From assembly GCF_036850765.1 (NCBI RefSeq), contig NC_089495.1, positions 198,532,847 through 198,596,846 of the forward strand: 64,000 bases of DNA, given 5' to 3'. This stretch comes from Saccopteryx bilineata (taxonomy: Eukaryota > Chordata > Mammalia > Chiroptera > Emballonuridae). The notes beneath the pieces were generated by a model, which searched no databases, was not told the DNA's origin, and saw only the letters and a list, made by a program, of their open reading frames with translations. The stretch's first letter is position 1, and every line of letters starts with the position of its first letter. This document shows positions 21,516-32,611 of this stretch, one piece after another. A program made the position numbers and the translations under genes.

Positions 21516-22904
21516 AAAAATTAACTTATTTCCTGAAGATTACTGGGCCTTGGCCTTGGAAGGCAGTTCGGTGATGATCCTCTCTACCTGAGACCTAGGA
21601 AGTCACTATTCTCTTGAGTAACTCCCACAATGGGAAGCTCACTACCTCTCAAGGCAACTCTTTCACAAGTTGAACTGCACTCTGTCTGAGGGAGCTCCAC
21701 ACGGGTAAAGGTGCAGCTGGAAGACCAGCCCTCACCCCCAGGGGATGGGAGAAGAGTAGGAGGAAGAGAGGGGGCGGATATTTAATGGCTGCATCCTGGT
21801 GGGTGTCCAGGGGGCACACCTGTGATGGTGATGATGACTAGATAGATGGTGATAATGGGCCATTTTCCTAATTGGCATTAATGACACCATTTGGTCTGAA
21901 CATCCACCTCCTGCTTTCTCTCCTGCCACACCTCAGCAAATCTCTGCTCTGAATGGCTACACCTGAGCTGCCCACATCCCAACTCGTCTGGCCAACCCTG
22001 GATGATCTTAGAAGGTGGGGCAAAGGATGTGCCCGGGGCCTGAGTCTTTCTAGAGCCAGACTAGGGTTCCGGTCTCCCTTGCCCTGGACTCAAGGGAAAG
22101 GATGGTTTTCTTCAAAGTGGGACAGCCGTTTTCAGAGAGTGTAGCCCCGCTCCATCCAAAATCCAGATAATGGTCTGTACCAGAAACCCCAGTGTATGGG
22201 GACAGGGAGAGACAGAGACTTACAGAGACCCACAGGCAGAGGGGGGCACAGAGGGTTGGAATGAGAAATAGGAAAGGAGAGAAGGAAGGAGAGAAGGAGA
22301 GAGAAAAAGGAAGGAGGAATGCAGATAAGCAGGAAAGAAGCCATATATTCACAAATGTTAGTTTTTTGTTGGGGGGGGAGAGGGCCAAGTTCCTCAGTAG
22401 CTGTCCTCCTCCCTGTTCCCCGCTGTCCCCCTAGGTACACAGAGGCTCGTGAGGACTAGGGAGCTGGGAAGAAGAAGAACACACCCATGTTCTCCATCTG
22501 CCATTTGGCTGTGTCACTTCAGGCAAGTGCCTTGACAACCCTGAGCTGTAATCTTGGCCATAAATCGGAGGTCTTCCTTCCAAGATGGCCGTGGAGCCAC
22601 TCTGCGTTGTAGAGGGACGTCCCTGGACACTGTGAGGGATGCCCAGGGGCAGCCACGCCTCCCTGAGCGAGGCCGATAGGGCCCAAGCTGGGCTGCCTCA
22701 CGCGGAACAGCTGCATCTGTTGGGTACGTTTCCTACCATCCAGGGCGAGGCTGCCCCAAGTGCAGGGTCTCCGTGGTGACTGGGGTGCGTCGCGTCCCGA
22801 GGTGAGAGAGCCCGGGGGCGGGTCCTGAGAGGACAGCTGGAGAAAGGACTGGCATGTCGGGTGGAGGTTGATGGGAAAGTGTCGTGGGCTGTGGTTACCA
22901 TTTC
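21516..22904. other. Mostly unique sequence; purine-rich patch
   Basis: No gene was recognised. A purine-rich GGAAGGAGAGAAGGAGAG-type patch spans 22256-22320 on the + strand. A possible MIR trace lies at 22495-22580 ('tgtgtcacttcaggcaagtg'). Confidence 0.45.
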
Positions 22905-23015
22905 CTGAGGGCTCAGCCCTGCGTTTTTGACTGATACTCTTTCATTAACTCTGTGAGGTGGGTTTTATCATCCCCATTTAACAGACGAGAAAACCGAGGC
23001 ACAGAGAAGCTAAAG
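22905..23015 (-). mobile_element. MIR SINE fragment
   Basis: 'cattaactctgtgaggtgg', 'tatcatccccatttaaca' and 'gacgagaaaaccgaggcac' are a strong reverse MIR core. Confidence 0.75.
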
Positions 23016-23488
23016 TCACGCACTGGTGTGTGTGGGTGGGTGGGTGTGGATGGTGATGTCTGTACCAGGGAAATGCTCTTTGCCACCACGTAAAGAGGGT
23101 GATCCCTGAACACAGCAGCCCTGGCCAGAGCACGGCCAGCTGAGGGTCTCTGTCTCCAGCCACGGTGGCCCCTCGGGACAGAGGCAGAGGGTGGTATTCT
23201 CTGTGCTCCACCAGGGGTCAGCCAGCAAGACACCCCTGTCCTTCTACCTGCCCCTTGCTGCTCACTGTCCTCTATTGATGGCTGCCTGTGAGTCGAGCCA
23301 GGCCAGGTCTGTGAGAATGCCAGTGTGTCCCTTCCCCTTTCTGGGCCCCAGAGGGAAGAGGTGGCCCTTGTCATCCAGACCTGGGCCTCCTTCTCTCACG
23401 TGACACCAACCTGCATCTGAGGAGCAGTAGGTGGCCCCACGGCCTTGACCTTAAGCTCACGGTCGAGGGAAACATCTTAAATACAGAA

Positions 23489-23489
<1 letters not shown>

Positions 23490-23539
<50 letters not shown>
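23490..23539. repeat. (CA)n microsatellite, ~25 units
   Basis: A pure CA run. It is a likely polymorphic marker. Confidence 0.95.
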
Positions 23540-23540
<1 letters not shown>

Positions 23541-23799
23541 TAGGAGTCCAAACTGTGCTAGGTGCCAGTCTTCTTGGCCAAACCAAGTCACATGTCCAAG
23601 CCCAGACAGGGTCAGGGAGGGGAATCACACCAGGATGTGAATCCCGAGAAGGGGGTACTTCGTGGGGGTCGTTACTATGACATGAGTCACCCTGGTAGTC
23701 TATATTACATTTAGTCTGTCCAGCGTTTCAAAGATTTATAACTGCTGGTTCTGGAAGTCATGGGATAGTGATGAAGAAAACACTGATAAAAACCATAAT

Positions 23800-23975
23800 C
23801 CGATTATTAATAATATGTACCACTTTATGTCATAGTTCTTAGGAAGTCCAGGGCTTCAATAATGTATTCAGTAATTTAATCTGCCAGGTTGGTATCACCT
23901 CCAGTTTATGGAGGAGGAAACTGAGGCTCATCCAGGTGAAGTAAGTTTCTCTAGGTGCACGGAGTGGGCATAATT
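23800..23975 (-). mobile_element. MIR SINE
   Basis: Reverse MIR: 'ccagtttatggaggagg', 'aaactgaggctcatccagg', 'tgaagtaagtttctctagg'. The upstream part is weaker. Confidence 0.65.
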
Positions 23976-23994
23976 CTTTCTGGCATGGGAGAGG

Positions 23995-23997
<3 letters not shown>

Positions 23998-24029
<32 letters not shown>

Positions 24030-24041
24030 CGGGGGGGGGGG
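23998..24041. repeat. (TG)n followed by G-run
   Basis: About 14 TG units and then an 11-base G-run. Confidence 0.9.
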
Positions 24042-24939
24042 GTGACAGGGCCTGGCTCCTTTCATCCTGGCTTGGAGATCTTTGGACAAAGCTAATCACA
24101 TTTCCAAAGGAGGTCCTGGGACTTGTTGAAAGGGAAGCGGCTTTCACCAAACAGCAGTCTGATGAGCTGAGCATCAGTGAATCAGAGACACGAGGCTGAT
24201 GTTTGTCTGGGTCTGTGCGGGGGTTTGGCAGTCTCCAAGCTCCCTTGGCGAGCAGGATCCGGCCTCTGCCAAGACCTGGACTTCTGGCATTGAGCGTGGA
24301 CCTTCCGGTCAGGCCAGGCCTCCGGCCTTTCTGCTGTTCAAATCAGAGTCCCGGCCTCTTGTGGCTTCTTCTGCTGCTTCTTCCCACACTTGAGCCCCAG
24401 GGACAGGATGGTAAGAGGTGTCTCCGCAGCCCTGTCCCATGTGGGAGAAAAATGGCACAGAGCATGTTTTCCTGGAGTACTGTCAAAGTAGCAGTCCCCC
24501 TAGGTGCCAGGAAACCCGAGGGCTGGACACTGTGGTGGCGGGACCCATCCCGGGGTGTGCTGTCGGAAACACGCTGTGCGTGAGAAGCAATGGGGTGCAC
24601 AGGAGGGAGAGACAGACTCACGCAGGGCCGACTCGGAGACCACCTCGCCTGGTTCCTTTATGAGCCCGAAATGGAATTCCAAGTAAAAGCAGCTTTTAGA
24701 CCGAAAGAGTTTTAAATGAACCTCATTTACTGGACTTTTTTTTTTTTTTTTGAATTGCAAACCTTATCAGAGCCTTTACTGTGCTGCTGTGATGGTCCAG
24801 CATGAGGAGCAGGACTGGAGCAGACCCAAGTTTGGCTGACAGAGGAGCATTTGGTAAGACTGCGTTCTACAGGAGACACTAATCAGATGCTGTTTAAGGG
24901 AGCTCTCCCTTAAAGGGCCAAGACACAAACTTTATGGCC
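24042..24939. other. Unique sequence, no gene seen
   Basis: A GC-rich first half and a poly(T) run at about 24737-24751. No repeat or exon was recognised. Confidence 0.5.
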
Positions 24940-25045
24940 ACAGTGACCTCATCTATGTCATTCACATCCCTGGAGTCTAGTACAGTGTCTGGCTCATGCT
25001 AGGTAGCCAATAAAGAGTGGAGAAATAGATAAATGAATAAAGACA
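24940..25045 (+). mobile_element. L2 LINE 3' tail
   Basis: 'ctggagtctagtacagtgtc', 'tggctcatgctaggtagcc' and 'aataaagagtggagaaat' with 'aaatgaataaa' give the L2 tail in order. Confidence 0.6.
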
Positions 25046-25534
25046 CTCATTGCTTTCTTCTTTCTTGTTTTCTTCTTTCCTTTTCTCTATCCAATCTCCC
25101 TCCCTCCCTCCCTCTTTCCTCTCTTCCTTACAAGTATGTATTTATTCTGACAGGTGCTGTACTAGGTTCTAGGGACGCATAGTGAAATACAGGAGGTCAG
25201 CTATGTGTTAACTAATCACTTCATTACAATTTTAGACTGCAGGTGACCAGCTGGGTTTGAATGATAAGCTGAGAGCTTCCCAGACCCCAGAGGACCGGAG
25301 AGAAACCCCCTCATGCCAGGCTGGCTGCTTGTCATGGTCGGACCTCAGGCTGCTGAAATGGGGATAGAAATCAGGTGTGGTATAGCAGAAGCCCAGGTGA
25401 TTTTCAGACAACTGTCTGCCCCTCATGATCAGTAAAGTGTGTACCTTGTGAGGTGACCATTGGAAACTCTGAGGGGAGGGATGTGGGGAATGTGATGAAA
25501 TGCCATGGGGGTAGGGGAGAGGAGTAACGTTACT
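25046..25534. other. Pyrimidine-rich patch and unique sequence
   Basis: CT-rich low-complexity DNA at about 25053-25128 (cttctttc, ccctccctccctcc), then unique sequence. No gene was recognised. Confidence 0.55.
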
Positions 25535-26000
25535 TCTTCATTCAGAAAACACTAAGCGTCTACTTTGGGCTAAATGCTGGGGATCTGGCAGAAGGAAACC
25601 TAGCCCTTGACCTTGGGGACTCAGTAGGTGAGTCAGATAGTTTTCAAGTTGTACATCAATAAATGTGAATTGAATCTGTGCATAATGCATCTGTAAACAC
25701 AAGGCACAAAGAGGGCTCTGGCATGATCAATGAGGTGAATGTGGCTTCTTTAAGGAAGGAATCCTTCAGCTGAGACCTCAAACATGAGTGCAAGTGTGGA
25801 ATGGGGAAGCAAGAAATATCCTAGAGCGTCAAAGGCATATGCAAAGGCCCTGGGGCAGAAAGGTTCCTGGTGCTCTCTGGGAAACAGAGAGTAAAGTGCT
25901 GCCTGGTATGTCTTAAAGTTGGAATATGTAAAGTCAATGACATATCTCAAGTAAAGAAGGGGGACATGATTATATTTGAATTTGATAAATATCCCCCATC
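25535..26000. mobile_element. Ancient LINE fragment (L1M/L2-type)
   Basis: The motif series is readable: 'tgctggggatctggcag', 'ccttggggactcagtag', 'cagctgagacctcaaac', 'atgcaaaggccctggggc' and 'aggttcctggtgctctc'. This is the same LINE region seen elsewhere in the window. Confidence 0.65.
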
Positions 26001-26454
26001 CTTCTATGTAGAAGGATATGCTTCCTCTTAACTGTGGAGAACACGCTTGGCAAAGAGGCACTGGGGGCTCATTGGCAAGTGAACTCCTTCTGCCGGGCTT
26101 CAGTTTTCTTCTCTCTAGAGTGAGTTTGGATTCAAGGGCTGATCATTTCCATCCCGGGTGGATGCTCTCTGTCTCTTTCTGTCTCTCAATAGTCCTGGGG
26201 TGAATAAATTCTTTGTCTTTCTCAATCTTTCTCTTGCACCATTTAACTCAAACACTTGGAGAGTGAATTCCCACCTGTATGTGAGAACCGATCGGTAAAT
26301 GCCTAAGAAAGAGATAAGAACCATGATTTTGGGAGGGCCATGCCCCGACATTTATTAAACCGAAGCGCGTACAGGCTGTTGGGCAGAGACGGTGCTAGGT
26401 GGGATTAACCTTCCAGAACGAACTGTACGGGGGCAAACCAGGGTAGGGGGATGT
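26001..26454. other. Unique sequence, no gene seen
   Basis: CT-rich in the middle (26165-26235). No recognised repeat or exon. Confidence 0.5.
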
Positions 26455-26870
26455 TCATTTTGATACTGTTGATAAACAGTGAAAAAGAAGTCAAGCCAAC
26501 TTAAAAGTCCACTACTTGGCAACTGTTACAAATTATAGCACATTCACAGGTAAAGTGCTACAGTAGCTATTAAAAGAAATAAGTGGAACCTCTCTGTATA
26601 ACGGAACAGAAAATCTCTGCCACTGTTGTGATTGATGGGTGGAAAAAAAGCAAACTGTAGAAAGCTACATAGAGTCTGGAAAGGGTTGGGAAATGCCCCT
26701 TCCTCTAGCCTTTCCTTTGAGCGTCTATGTAACGTATCTGTACCCTACAAAGACAGAGATTTGAAAGAGCAATACTTAACAGACAATACTGTTTGCCTCT
26801 GGACAGGACCAACGTCGAAGTTAACATCAGTCAAGAGGAGCTCTTGCCTTCTCAGTAAAATTTAACAATT
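26455..26870 (+). mobile_element. Old L1 LINE 3' UTR fragment
   Basis: 'attatagcacattcacagg', 'tacagtagctattaaaag', 'gacagagatttgaaagag' and 'ctgtttgcctctggacagg' follow the old L1 3' end. No coding frame survives. A run of about 16 A follows at about 26871-26886. Confidence 0.6.
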
Positions 26871-26950
26871 AAAAAAAAAAAAAAAAGAATGCACTAATGC
26901 AATGCATTTCTTTTGTGATGTCAAATTACTTTTAAAAAACCAACGATGAG

Positions 26951-27361
26951 GCCCTGGCCGGTTGGCTCAGTGGCAGAGCGTCGGCCTGGCGTGCAGAAGT
27001 CCCGGGTTCGATTCCCGGCCAGGGCACACAGGAGAAGCGCCCATCTGCTTCTCCACTCCTCTCCCTCTCCTTCCCCTCTGTCTCTCTCTTCCCCTCCCAC
27101 AGCCGAGGCTCCATTGGAGCAAAAGATGGCCCGGGTGCTGGGGATGGCTCCTCGGCCTCTGCCCCAGGCGCTAGAGTGGCTCTGGTCGCAACAGAGTGAT
27201 GCCCTGGAGGGGCAGAGCGTCGCCCCCTGGTGGGCAGAGCGTCACCCCCTGGTGGGCGTGCCAGGTGGATCCCGGTCGGGCGCATGCAGGAGTCTGTCTG
27301 ACTGTCTCTCCCCGTTTCTGGCTTCAGAAAAATACAGGAAAGAAAAAACAAAAACAAAAAC
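26951..27361 (+). mobile_element. Rhin-1-type tRNA SINE, full length
   Basis: GCCCTGGCCGGTTGGCTCAG head with B box GGTTCGATTCC (27005-27015), full body, TTCAGAAAAATAC and an (AAAAAC)n tail. Target duplication ACCAACGATGAG / ACCAACCATGAG (one mismatch) lies at about 26939-26950 and 27365-27376. A 306-codon open frame runs through it and into flanking sequence (26946-27866). It is a SINE artefact. Confidence 0.85.
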
Positions 27362-27376
27362 AAAAACCAACCATGA

Positions 27377-28124
27377 GCTAGGACCCTTGAAGACACTAGG
27401 GAAAATACAGCCCAGATTTGCTGCTGCAGAGGGGGTACCTTCCCATTTCTATTTTTTCTGTATGTATTATATTATAAACCTATATTATAAAAATAGTCTC
27501 TATGTTTTTCCGAATGACAATATATTTATACACTTATGCAGTTCAAAAGAAAAAAAAAAAGAGGGAGAAAAAGGAAGTACTTCTTCCGATTTGGTAAGCA
27601 AACACAGCAGCTCGGAGCTTTTAGGGGGAACTGAGGCCTGGGGAGCCCATGTGACTGCAAGCAAGTGTGCAGTGAGTCAGTGGGCGAGGGACGGCAAGGC
27701 CATCCCTAGTGCCCACCCGAGTCACGTGACGCCAGAACACAGTGAACTGGCTTGTTTTGCAACCCAGGCAGGTCCTTTAACCACAAGCCTGCTGGCTGGC
27801 CCTGTGCGGCAGGGGAGGCAATGCCAGCGCGCTTCCCTCGGTGAGTCACGCCTCTTCCCGCACTAGCTGGGGGAGGATGTGCAGAAGTTGGGCTCTGGGG
27901 CAGAAGCTACTGCCCGTGGGCCCTGCCAGGCTGGGTGCCCTGGCGGCTGAGCTCCCAGCCGAGGCTGCTGCTGCTATACATGACCTCAGCCCTGGGCTTG
28001 TGCTTCAGACCACAGCAGTCAGTGCCGGTGTGGTGAGCAGGCACAGGTAGGGTGGGTGGTCGGGGGCTTCCATCCAACACTGAGTACACGTCACATCCAG
28101 GCCACTGTGATCACGCATCAACGA
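27377..28124. other. Unique sequence, no gene seen
   Basis: AT-rich first part (27450-27560), GC-rich second part. No recognised repeat or exon. Confidence 0.5.
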
Positions 28125-28275
28125 TGACTTGTAAGGTGGGGCTTGCTGGCCCCATTGTACGGATGAGGAAACTGAGCCACGAGGAGACGGATGCCTTGTC
28201 CAAAGTCTTAAATCCAAGCTAGTAAGTGGCTGGCATGGGATTTGAAACCAGGCTTTCATTGTGCTCTGTGTGCTT
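28125..28275 (-). mobile_element. MIR SINE
   Basis: 'cattgtacggatgaggaaac', 'tgagccacgaggagacgg', 'gctagtaagtggctggc' and 'gggatttgaaaccaggc' give the reverse MIR in order. Confidence 0.75.
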
Positions 28276-28419
28276 CCTTTGGCCAGAAAGGTGGGTGCTC
28301 ACAGGTATGTGTCCTGGGAGGTCATTTGTCATGGACCACACTCATAGGTTTGCCGGTGGAAGGGGAAGGTCAGGTGAGGGAAGCGGGAGACAGCCTGAAC
28401 GGCAGCGAGAACAATACGT

Positions 28420-28640
28420 ACACTTCTGAGCACTTCTCTGCCAGGTACAGACAGAGAAGCGCGTTACTTCCACGTGCCCCTTAATCCTTTCAACAACCGG
28501 TGAAACCAGCATCCTTATTTGCAGACGGGCACACTGAGACTTGGAGTGTGAAATGACTATCTAACCACATAGCTAGCAAGAAGAGTCAGGCGTCAAAACC
28601 GGGTCTGTCTAATGCCAAAACCCACCCTGAGTTATCTCCA
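28420..28640 (-). mobile_element. MIR SINE
   Basis: 'gagcacttctctgccagg', 'ttgcagacgggcacactgag', 'acttggagtgtgaaatg' and 'cacatagctagcaag' follow the reverse MIR closely. It lies 150 bp from another MIR in the same orientation. Confidence 0.7.
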
Positions 28641-28699
28641 AGCACGTTTACCTCGCAGTCTCTGTGAGACCCAGCTCTCAGCTCTCCTTTCATTCTGCG

Positions 28700-28910
28700 G
28701 TCTGACTCTCGTCCACTAGACAAGTTCTCGCTCATGCCTCACTACCCCAGGGGGCCTCACCTCCTCCAGGAAGCCTTCCTCACTACCCCAGGGGGCCTCA
28801 CCTCCTCCAGGAAGCCTTCCTCAGCTTCACAGCCAGGGGTCCCAACTATGCCCCAACGGATCCCTAATCACATGCGTTTTTACTGCTCTTACAACCCAGG
28901 TAACCTGAGC
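28700..28910 (+). mobile_element. L2 fragment with 41-bp tandem duplication
   Basis: 'cacctcctccaggaagcc' and 'ttcctcagcttcacagcc' is the characteristic L2 3' segment. A 41-bp unit (28737-28777) is repeated at once (28778-28818) without a mismatch that I can see. Confidence 0.65.
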
Positions 28911-28979
28911 AGCTAGAGAGGATTTCTTGGAAACGATTATACTTCCACTGCTATTCATTCTTTTGTTTTTCCAATCCAT

Positions 28980-29250
28980 CCAGCCCTTCGTTTCTTCCTC
29001 AATTATTAGACACTCTATGCCAGACACTATTCTAGGCACCGAGGCTATGGCAAGTCAATGAGGGCCCTGGAAATGGATAATATACAAGTCATTAATAAAA
29101 AGCCAAGAGGTTCTATAAAGGCAGTCAGCCAAGTGTTTCTTTCTGATGGAGAGAAGTGGGCAGGAGTGAGTAGAACAGACCTCCATGGAATGGGGTGGCC
29201 ATTGGAGATCTTACTCAGGAAGTGTCAGTTCAGCAAAGGCAGGAAAGAGA
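28980..29250. mobile_element. Ancient LINE fragment (L1M/L2-type)
   Basis: 'tagacactctatgccagac', 'actattctaggcaccgagg' and 'agtcaatgagggccctgg' match the recurring LINE motif, then 'tggccattggagatct'. It leads into the heptamer minisatellite. Confidence 0.55.
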
Positions 29251-29326
29251 AGAAAAAGCCAGCAGTGCCAGACATGGGGTTCTTTCCCAAGCAGAAGGGA
29301 CAGCTGAGCAAATGGCTGGGTCAGGT

Positions 29327-29648
29327 GCTGATGGTTGGGTGCTGAGTACTGGGTGCTAGACGCTGGGTGCTGATGACTGGGTGCTATGTCCTGGGTGCTG
29401 GGTGCTGAATGCTGGGTCCTAGACACTGGGTGCTGATGACTGGATGCTATGTTCTGGGTGCTGGGTGCTGAGTACTGGGTGCTAGACGCTGGGTGCTGAT
29501 GACTGGATGCTATGTCTTGGGTGCTGGGTGCTGAATGCTGGGTGCTAGATGCTGGGTGCTGATGACTGGATTCTATGTCCTGGGTACTGAGTACTGGGTG
29601 CTAGACGCTGGGTGCTGATGACTGGGTGCTATGTCCTGGGTGCTGGGT
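29327..29648. repeat. 63-bp minisatellite made of nine heptamers
   Basis: Five higher-order units start at 29341, 29404, 29467, 29530 and 29586. Four are 63 bp and the fourth is 56 bp, missing exactly one heptamer. Each unit is nine 7-mers alternating GCTGAGT/ACTGGGT/GCTAGAC/GCTGGGT/GCTGATG types, and two more heptamers lie in front (29327-29340), so the array is 46 x 7 bp. Differences between units are mostly single bases. The length is a multiple of three, which gives false minus-strand peptide repeats. Confidence 0.95.
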
Positions 29649-30303
29649 GAGCTCTAGACATTCCACCCTGTTCCTCTCACTCCTGTCTCTTCACTGCTTG
29701 GGATCATTTGGTTAGTCTATGTCTGGCCCCTGGGTTTCTGTCTCTGTTTTCTTCACCTCTCTGACTAGGTATCACCTTTTCTCAGCCTTTGTCTTTCTCC
29801 TGTTTCCTTAGGGGGTTTGGCTCTCTCTCTCCATGGTTCCCCCCCTCCCCCGCCCTGCTTCCACCCCTCTGCTGATGTGTCTTCTGCTCCTGAGCGGAGG
29901 CCACTGGGAAGCCCGTCTGATGGATATTGCTGCTGACAGCAAAAGCCTTGAAATCATTCCCACAGCACATCCCCGGGAGGTGTTAGGCTGGCGGTGTTTT
30001 GGTGTTTTGTCTGTACTGGAGAAAGACAGGGTTTTTTAAACAAATATATACATTCTCAGAAACCCAAGCATTTGTATTTCTCCATTGATCCATTATGATG
30101 CTGAGCGAGTGTCAGTTTTCCCTGGGGCCTGAGGGGAATTAGAGTGAGCCAGGCGGCTAGGGGAGAGGGGTGGGGAGTAGAAATTGTCCCGAAGAGCTGG
30201 GCCAGAGCGGGTGCTCCAAGGGCCTTTCAAAGGGGCTGATTTATAGAAGGGGAGAGATGACTTTTGGTGAGGGAGTTAGCTGAAGCTTCATGACGCCTAA
30301 GCG
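29649..30303. other. Unique sequence, no gene seen
   Basis: Pyrimidine-rich in 29680-29880, otherwise mixed. No repeat or exon was recognised. Confidence 0.5.
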
Positions 30304-30314
30304 TCAACTCTTTT

Positions 30315-30683
30315 TTTTTTTTTGTAATTTTCTGAAGTTGGAAATGGGGAGGCAGTCAGACAGACTTCCGCATGCGCCCGACCGGGACCCACCTGGCATG
30401 CCCACCAGGGGGCGATGCTCTGCCCATCTGGGGCGTCGCTCTGTTGCAATCAGAGCCATTCTAGTGCCTGAGGCAGAGGCCATAGAGCCATCCCCAGTGT
30501 CCAGGCCAACTTTGCTCCAATGGAGCCTCGGCTGCGGGAGGGGAAGAGAGAGACAGAGAGGAAGGAGAGGGGGAGAGGTGGAGAAGCAGATGGGCGCTTC
30601 TCCTGTGTGCCCTGGCCGGGAATCAAACCCGGGACTCCTGCACGCCAGGCCGACGCTCTACCACTGAGCCAACAGGCCAGGGC
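30315..30683 (-). mobile_element. Rhin-1-type tRNA SINE, full length
   Basis: Reverse copy with poly(T), 'gtaattttctgaagttgg', body, and a head with 'gggaatcaaacccgggac' (B box in reverse) ending 'gccaacaggccagggc'. Target duplication TCAACTCTTTT is exact at 30304-30314 and 30684-30694. Confidence 0.9.
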
Positions 30684-30694
30684 TCAACTCTTTT

Positions 30695-31264
30695 CTGCCC
30701 TTCTCTTCCTGACCACCTCCATACCTCTACAGAGGCGACAGCTCACTGTCTCTGTCCCCGCTCAGTGGTGTAGGAATGGCTAGCACAGCTCTGGAACTCA
30801 AGGATTCCTCTTCCCTGCTGGACATGAACTTCTTAGAAATGGTGACCACAGCTTACTCAAGTTCACACCCCCAGTGGCTACCCCTCAGCTTGTGTCCTGT
30901 GTGGCCGAGCCAGCTTCCAATTAATTGCTCACTGAGAGGTGGCAGGGGTCTTTGCAAGTGACACGTGCAGAGGGACACTTAGGAAGCTGCGGGCAAGCGC
31001 TTCAGGTTCCTCATCTCTGAACTAAGGGTGTCAGGGAGCCCGTGCTTGAAACATTGTAGTGAATGCTCAGTGATGCGAGCTCTTGTCGCCTTGTCACCAT
31101 AACCTTTGTCATCAGCCTCAGCGATGCCATCAGGCTCAGGTACCATGCAGGCAGCTGTCCACAGAATCCTTGCACTCTGTATTATGAATGGATAGGAGAC
31201 TATGATATTTGGTGAAAAAGGCTAACTTTGATCTGTGTCAACTTTTTTTTATTCTCTTAAACAT
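30695..31264. other. Unique sequence, weak MIR trace
   Basis: Mostly unrecognised. 'cttcaggttcctcatctctg' with 'gaatgctcagtgatgcg' at 30995-31080 may be a worn MIR. Confidence 0.45.
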
Positions 31265-31475
31265 GCTCCTTCACACCCCGAGTCTCTGCCCAGACGTAGT
31301 TGAAGCACTCCGGGACCTGCCTGGGCACAAAGGAGTGCTGGCTCTTCTCTCTTTCCACTTGTCCGCTCTGTCTGGAAGGACCTCCCTGCCGGCTGGCTTC
31401 TTCCCCACTCCCGATTCCCACTCCTCCCCGGCCCAAGCGGAGCTAGACATGCCTCGCTCTGTCTGATCATTTCAC
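31265..31475 (+). mobile_element. Probable L2 fragment
   Basis: CT-rich stretch with 'gtctggaaggacctccctg' and 'ctggcttcttccccactcc' in an L2-like arrangement, placed just before a MIR. Confidence 0.4.
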
Positions 31476-31499
31476 AGTTTCGGAACGCTCTGATTTGGT

Positions 31500-31650
31500 G
31501 CTAGACCTCTCTACCACTTCTCCCTAAGCCTTCGCTTCTTCAGGTGTAAAATGGGAGTGTCTTATGCCTGAAATGTGAAGTATAAAGGAGATAATGCACG
31601 AAACATAGCACTGTGTCTCATAGTCAGCACACCTTACTTCTCCGACCTCC
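31500..31650 (+). mobile_element. MIR SINE
   Basis: 'cttcttcaggtgtaaaatgg', 'gagtgtcttatgcctgaa', 'aaggagataatgcacgaaac' and 'atagcactgtgtctcatag' follow MIR order. Confidence 0.65.
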
Positions 31651-31721
31651 CCCGCGTGTGAACTCTTCAAGGGCAGAGCCTGTCTCAGGTTCATCCGCGA
31701 AGACCGGGGCTGCCTCTCCCA

Positions 31722-32142
31722 GATGGTAGCAGCCACAAGACCGCATGTGGCTGTTGAGCACTTGAAATGTGGCTAGTTCCACTTAGCGGAGCTGCTGGTA
31801 TAAAATACACCTTGGATTTAGAAGATTTAGGATGAGAAGCAGAATGTAAAATGACTGGTTAGTATTTTGATTTTGATGACCTGCAGCGGTGATGAAAGTT
31901 TGGATTCACTGAGTTCAAATAAAATTAGTGTTAATGATTAATGTTTATATTTTATGTTATGATAAATATAGAAAGTATATGAAAATACTTATACCAGCGT
32001 GTGACAAAATACATATTAAATAATGCAATTATTACTTCATTTGTTTGTTTGTTTTTTTGATTTTTTAAAAATGTGGTTGTTAGAAAACTTAAAATTACTT
32101 GTGTGACTCATGTTATAGTTGTATTTCAGAATGTTACCCAAT
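31722..32142 (+). mobile_element. MER-type hAT DNA-transposon fossil
   Basis: 'tagcagccacaagaccgc', 'atgtggctgttgagcacttg', 'aaatgtggctagttcc' at one end and 'aaaatgtggttgttagaaaac', split as 'gtgtgactcatgttatag', at the other match an abundant placental hAT MITE with a 'cacatgtggct' end motif. The middle is AT-rich. No transposase frame. I do not recall its exact MER number. Confidence 0.6.
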
Positions 32143-32239
32143 AACGTGGTGAAGATTCCGCTTAGCACAGTAAGCAATGCATGTGGATGGCATGGGCAGA
32201 TGAATGAGTAAGTGGAGGAAAAATAAGAACAAATGAATG

Positions 32240-32602
32240 GGCCTGACCAGGTGATGGTGCAATGGATAGAGCATCAGACTGGTGCGCAGAGGACCCAGGT
32301 TTGAAACCCTGAGGTGTCTGGCTTGAGCACAGGGTCACCGGCTTGATCATGGAATCATAGACATGACCCCATGGTCTCTGGCTTGAGCCCAAAGGTCACT
32401 GGCTTGAAGCCCAAGGTCATTGGCTTGAGCAAGGGGTCAGTGGCTCAGACTATAGTCCCCTGGTCAAGGCACATATGAAAAAGCAATCATTGAACAACTA
32501 AAATGCCACAATGAAGAATTGATGCTTCTCATCTCTCTCTTTCTGTCTGTCTGTCCCTGTCTGTCCCTTTCTCTGTCTCTCTGTCACAAAACCCCCCCAG
32601 AA
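32240..32602 (+). mobile_element. tRNA SINE (fourth type) with internal repeats
   Basis: The head GCCTGACCAGGTGATGGTGC is followed by a B-box-like GGTTTGAAACC, then seven imperfect ~21-bp units (32313-32455; 'ggtctctggcttgagcc', 'ggtcactggcttgaagcc'). The rest reads 'gtcaaggcacatatgaaaa', 'gaagaattgatgcttctc' and a CT-rich end. Target duplication AAATGAATG lies at 32231-32239 and 32603-32611. Confidence 0.75.
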
Positions 32603-32611
32603 AAATGAATG

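Noticed and set aside
26946..27866. 306-codon open frame
   Set aside because: Its first third is the Rhin-1-type SINE body and the rest is unrelated flanking DNA. Similar short frames recur in every SINE copy.
28700..29650. CRISPR-like regular repeats
   Set aside because: The units are contiguous or contain heptamers without unique spacers, and the sequence is mammalian.
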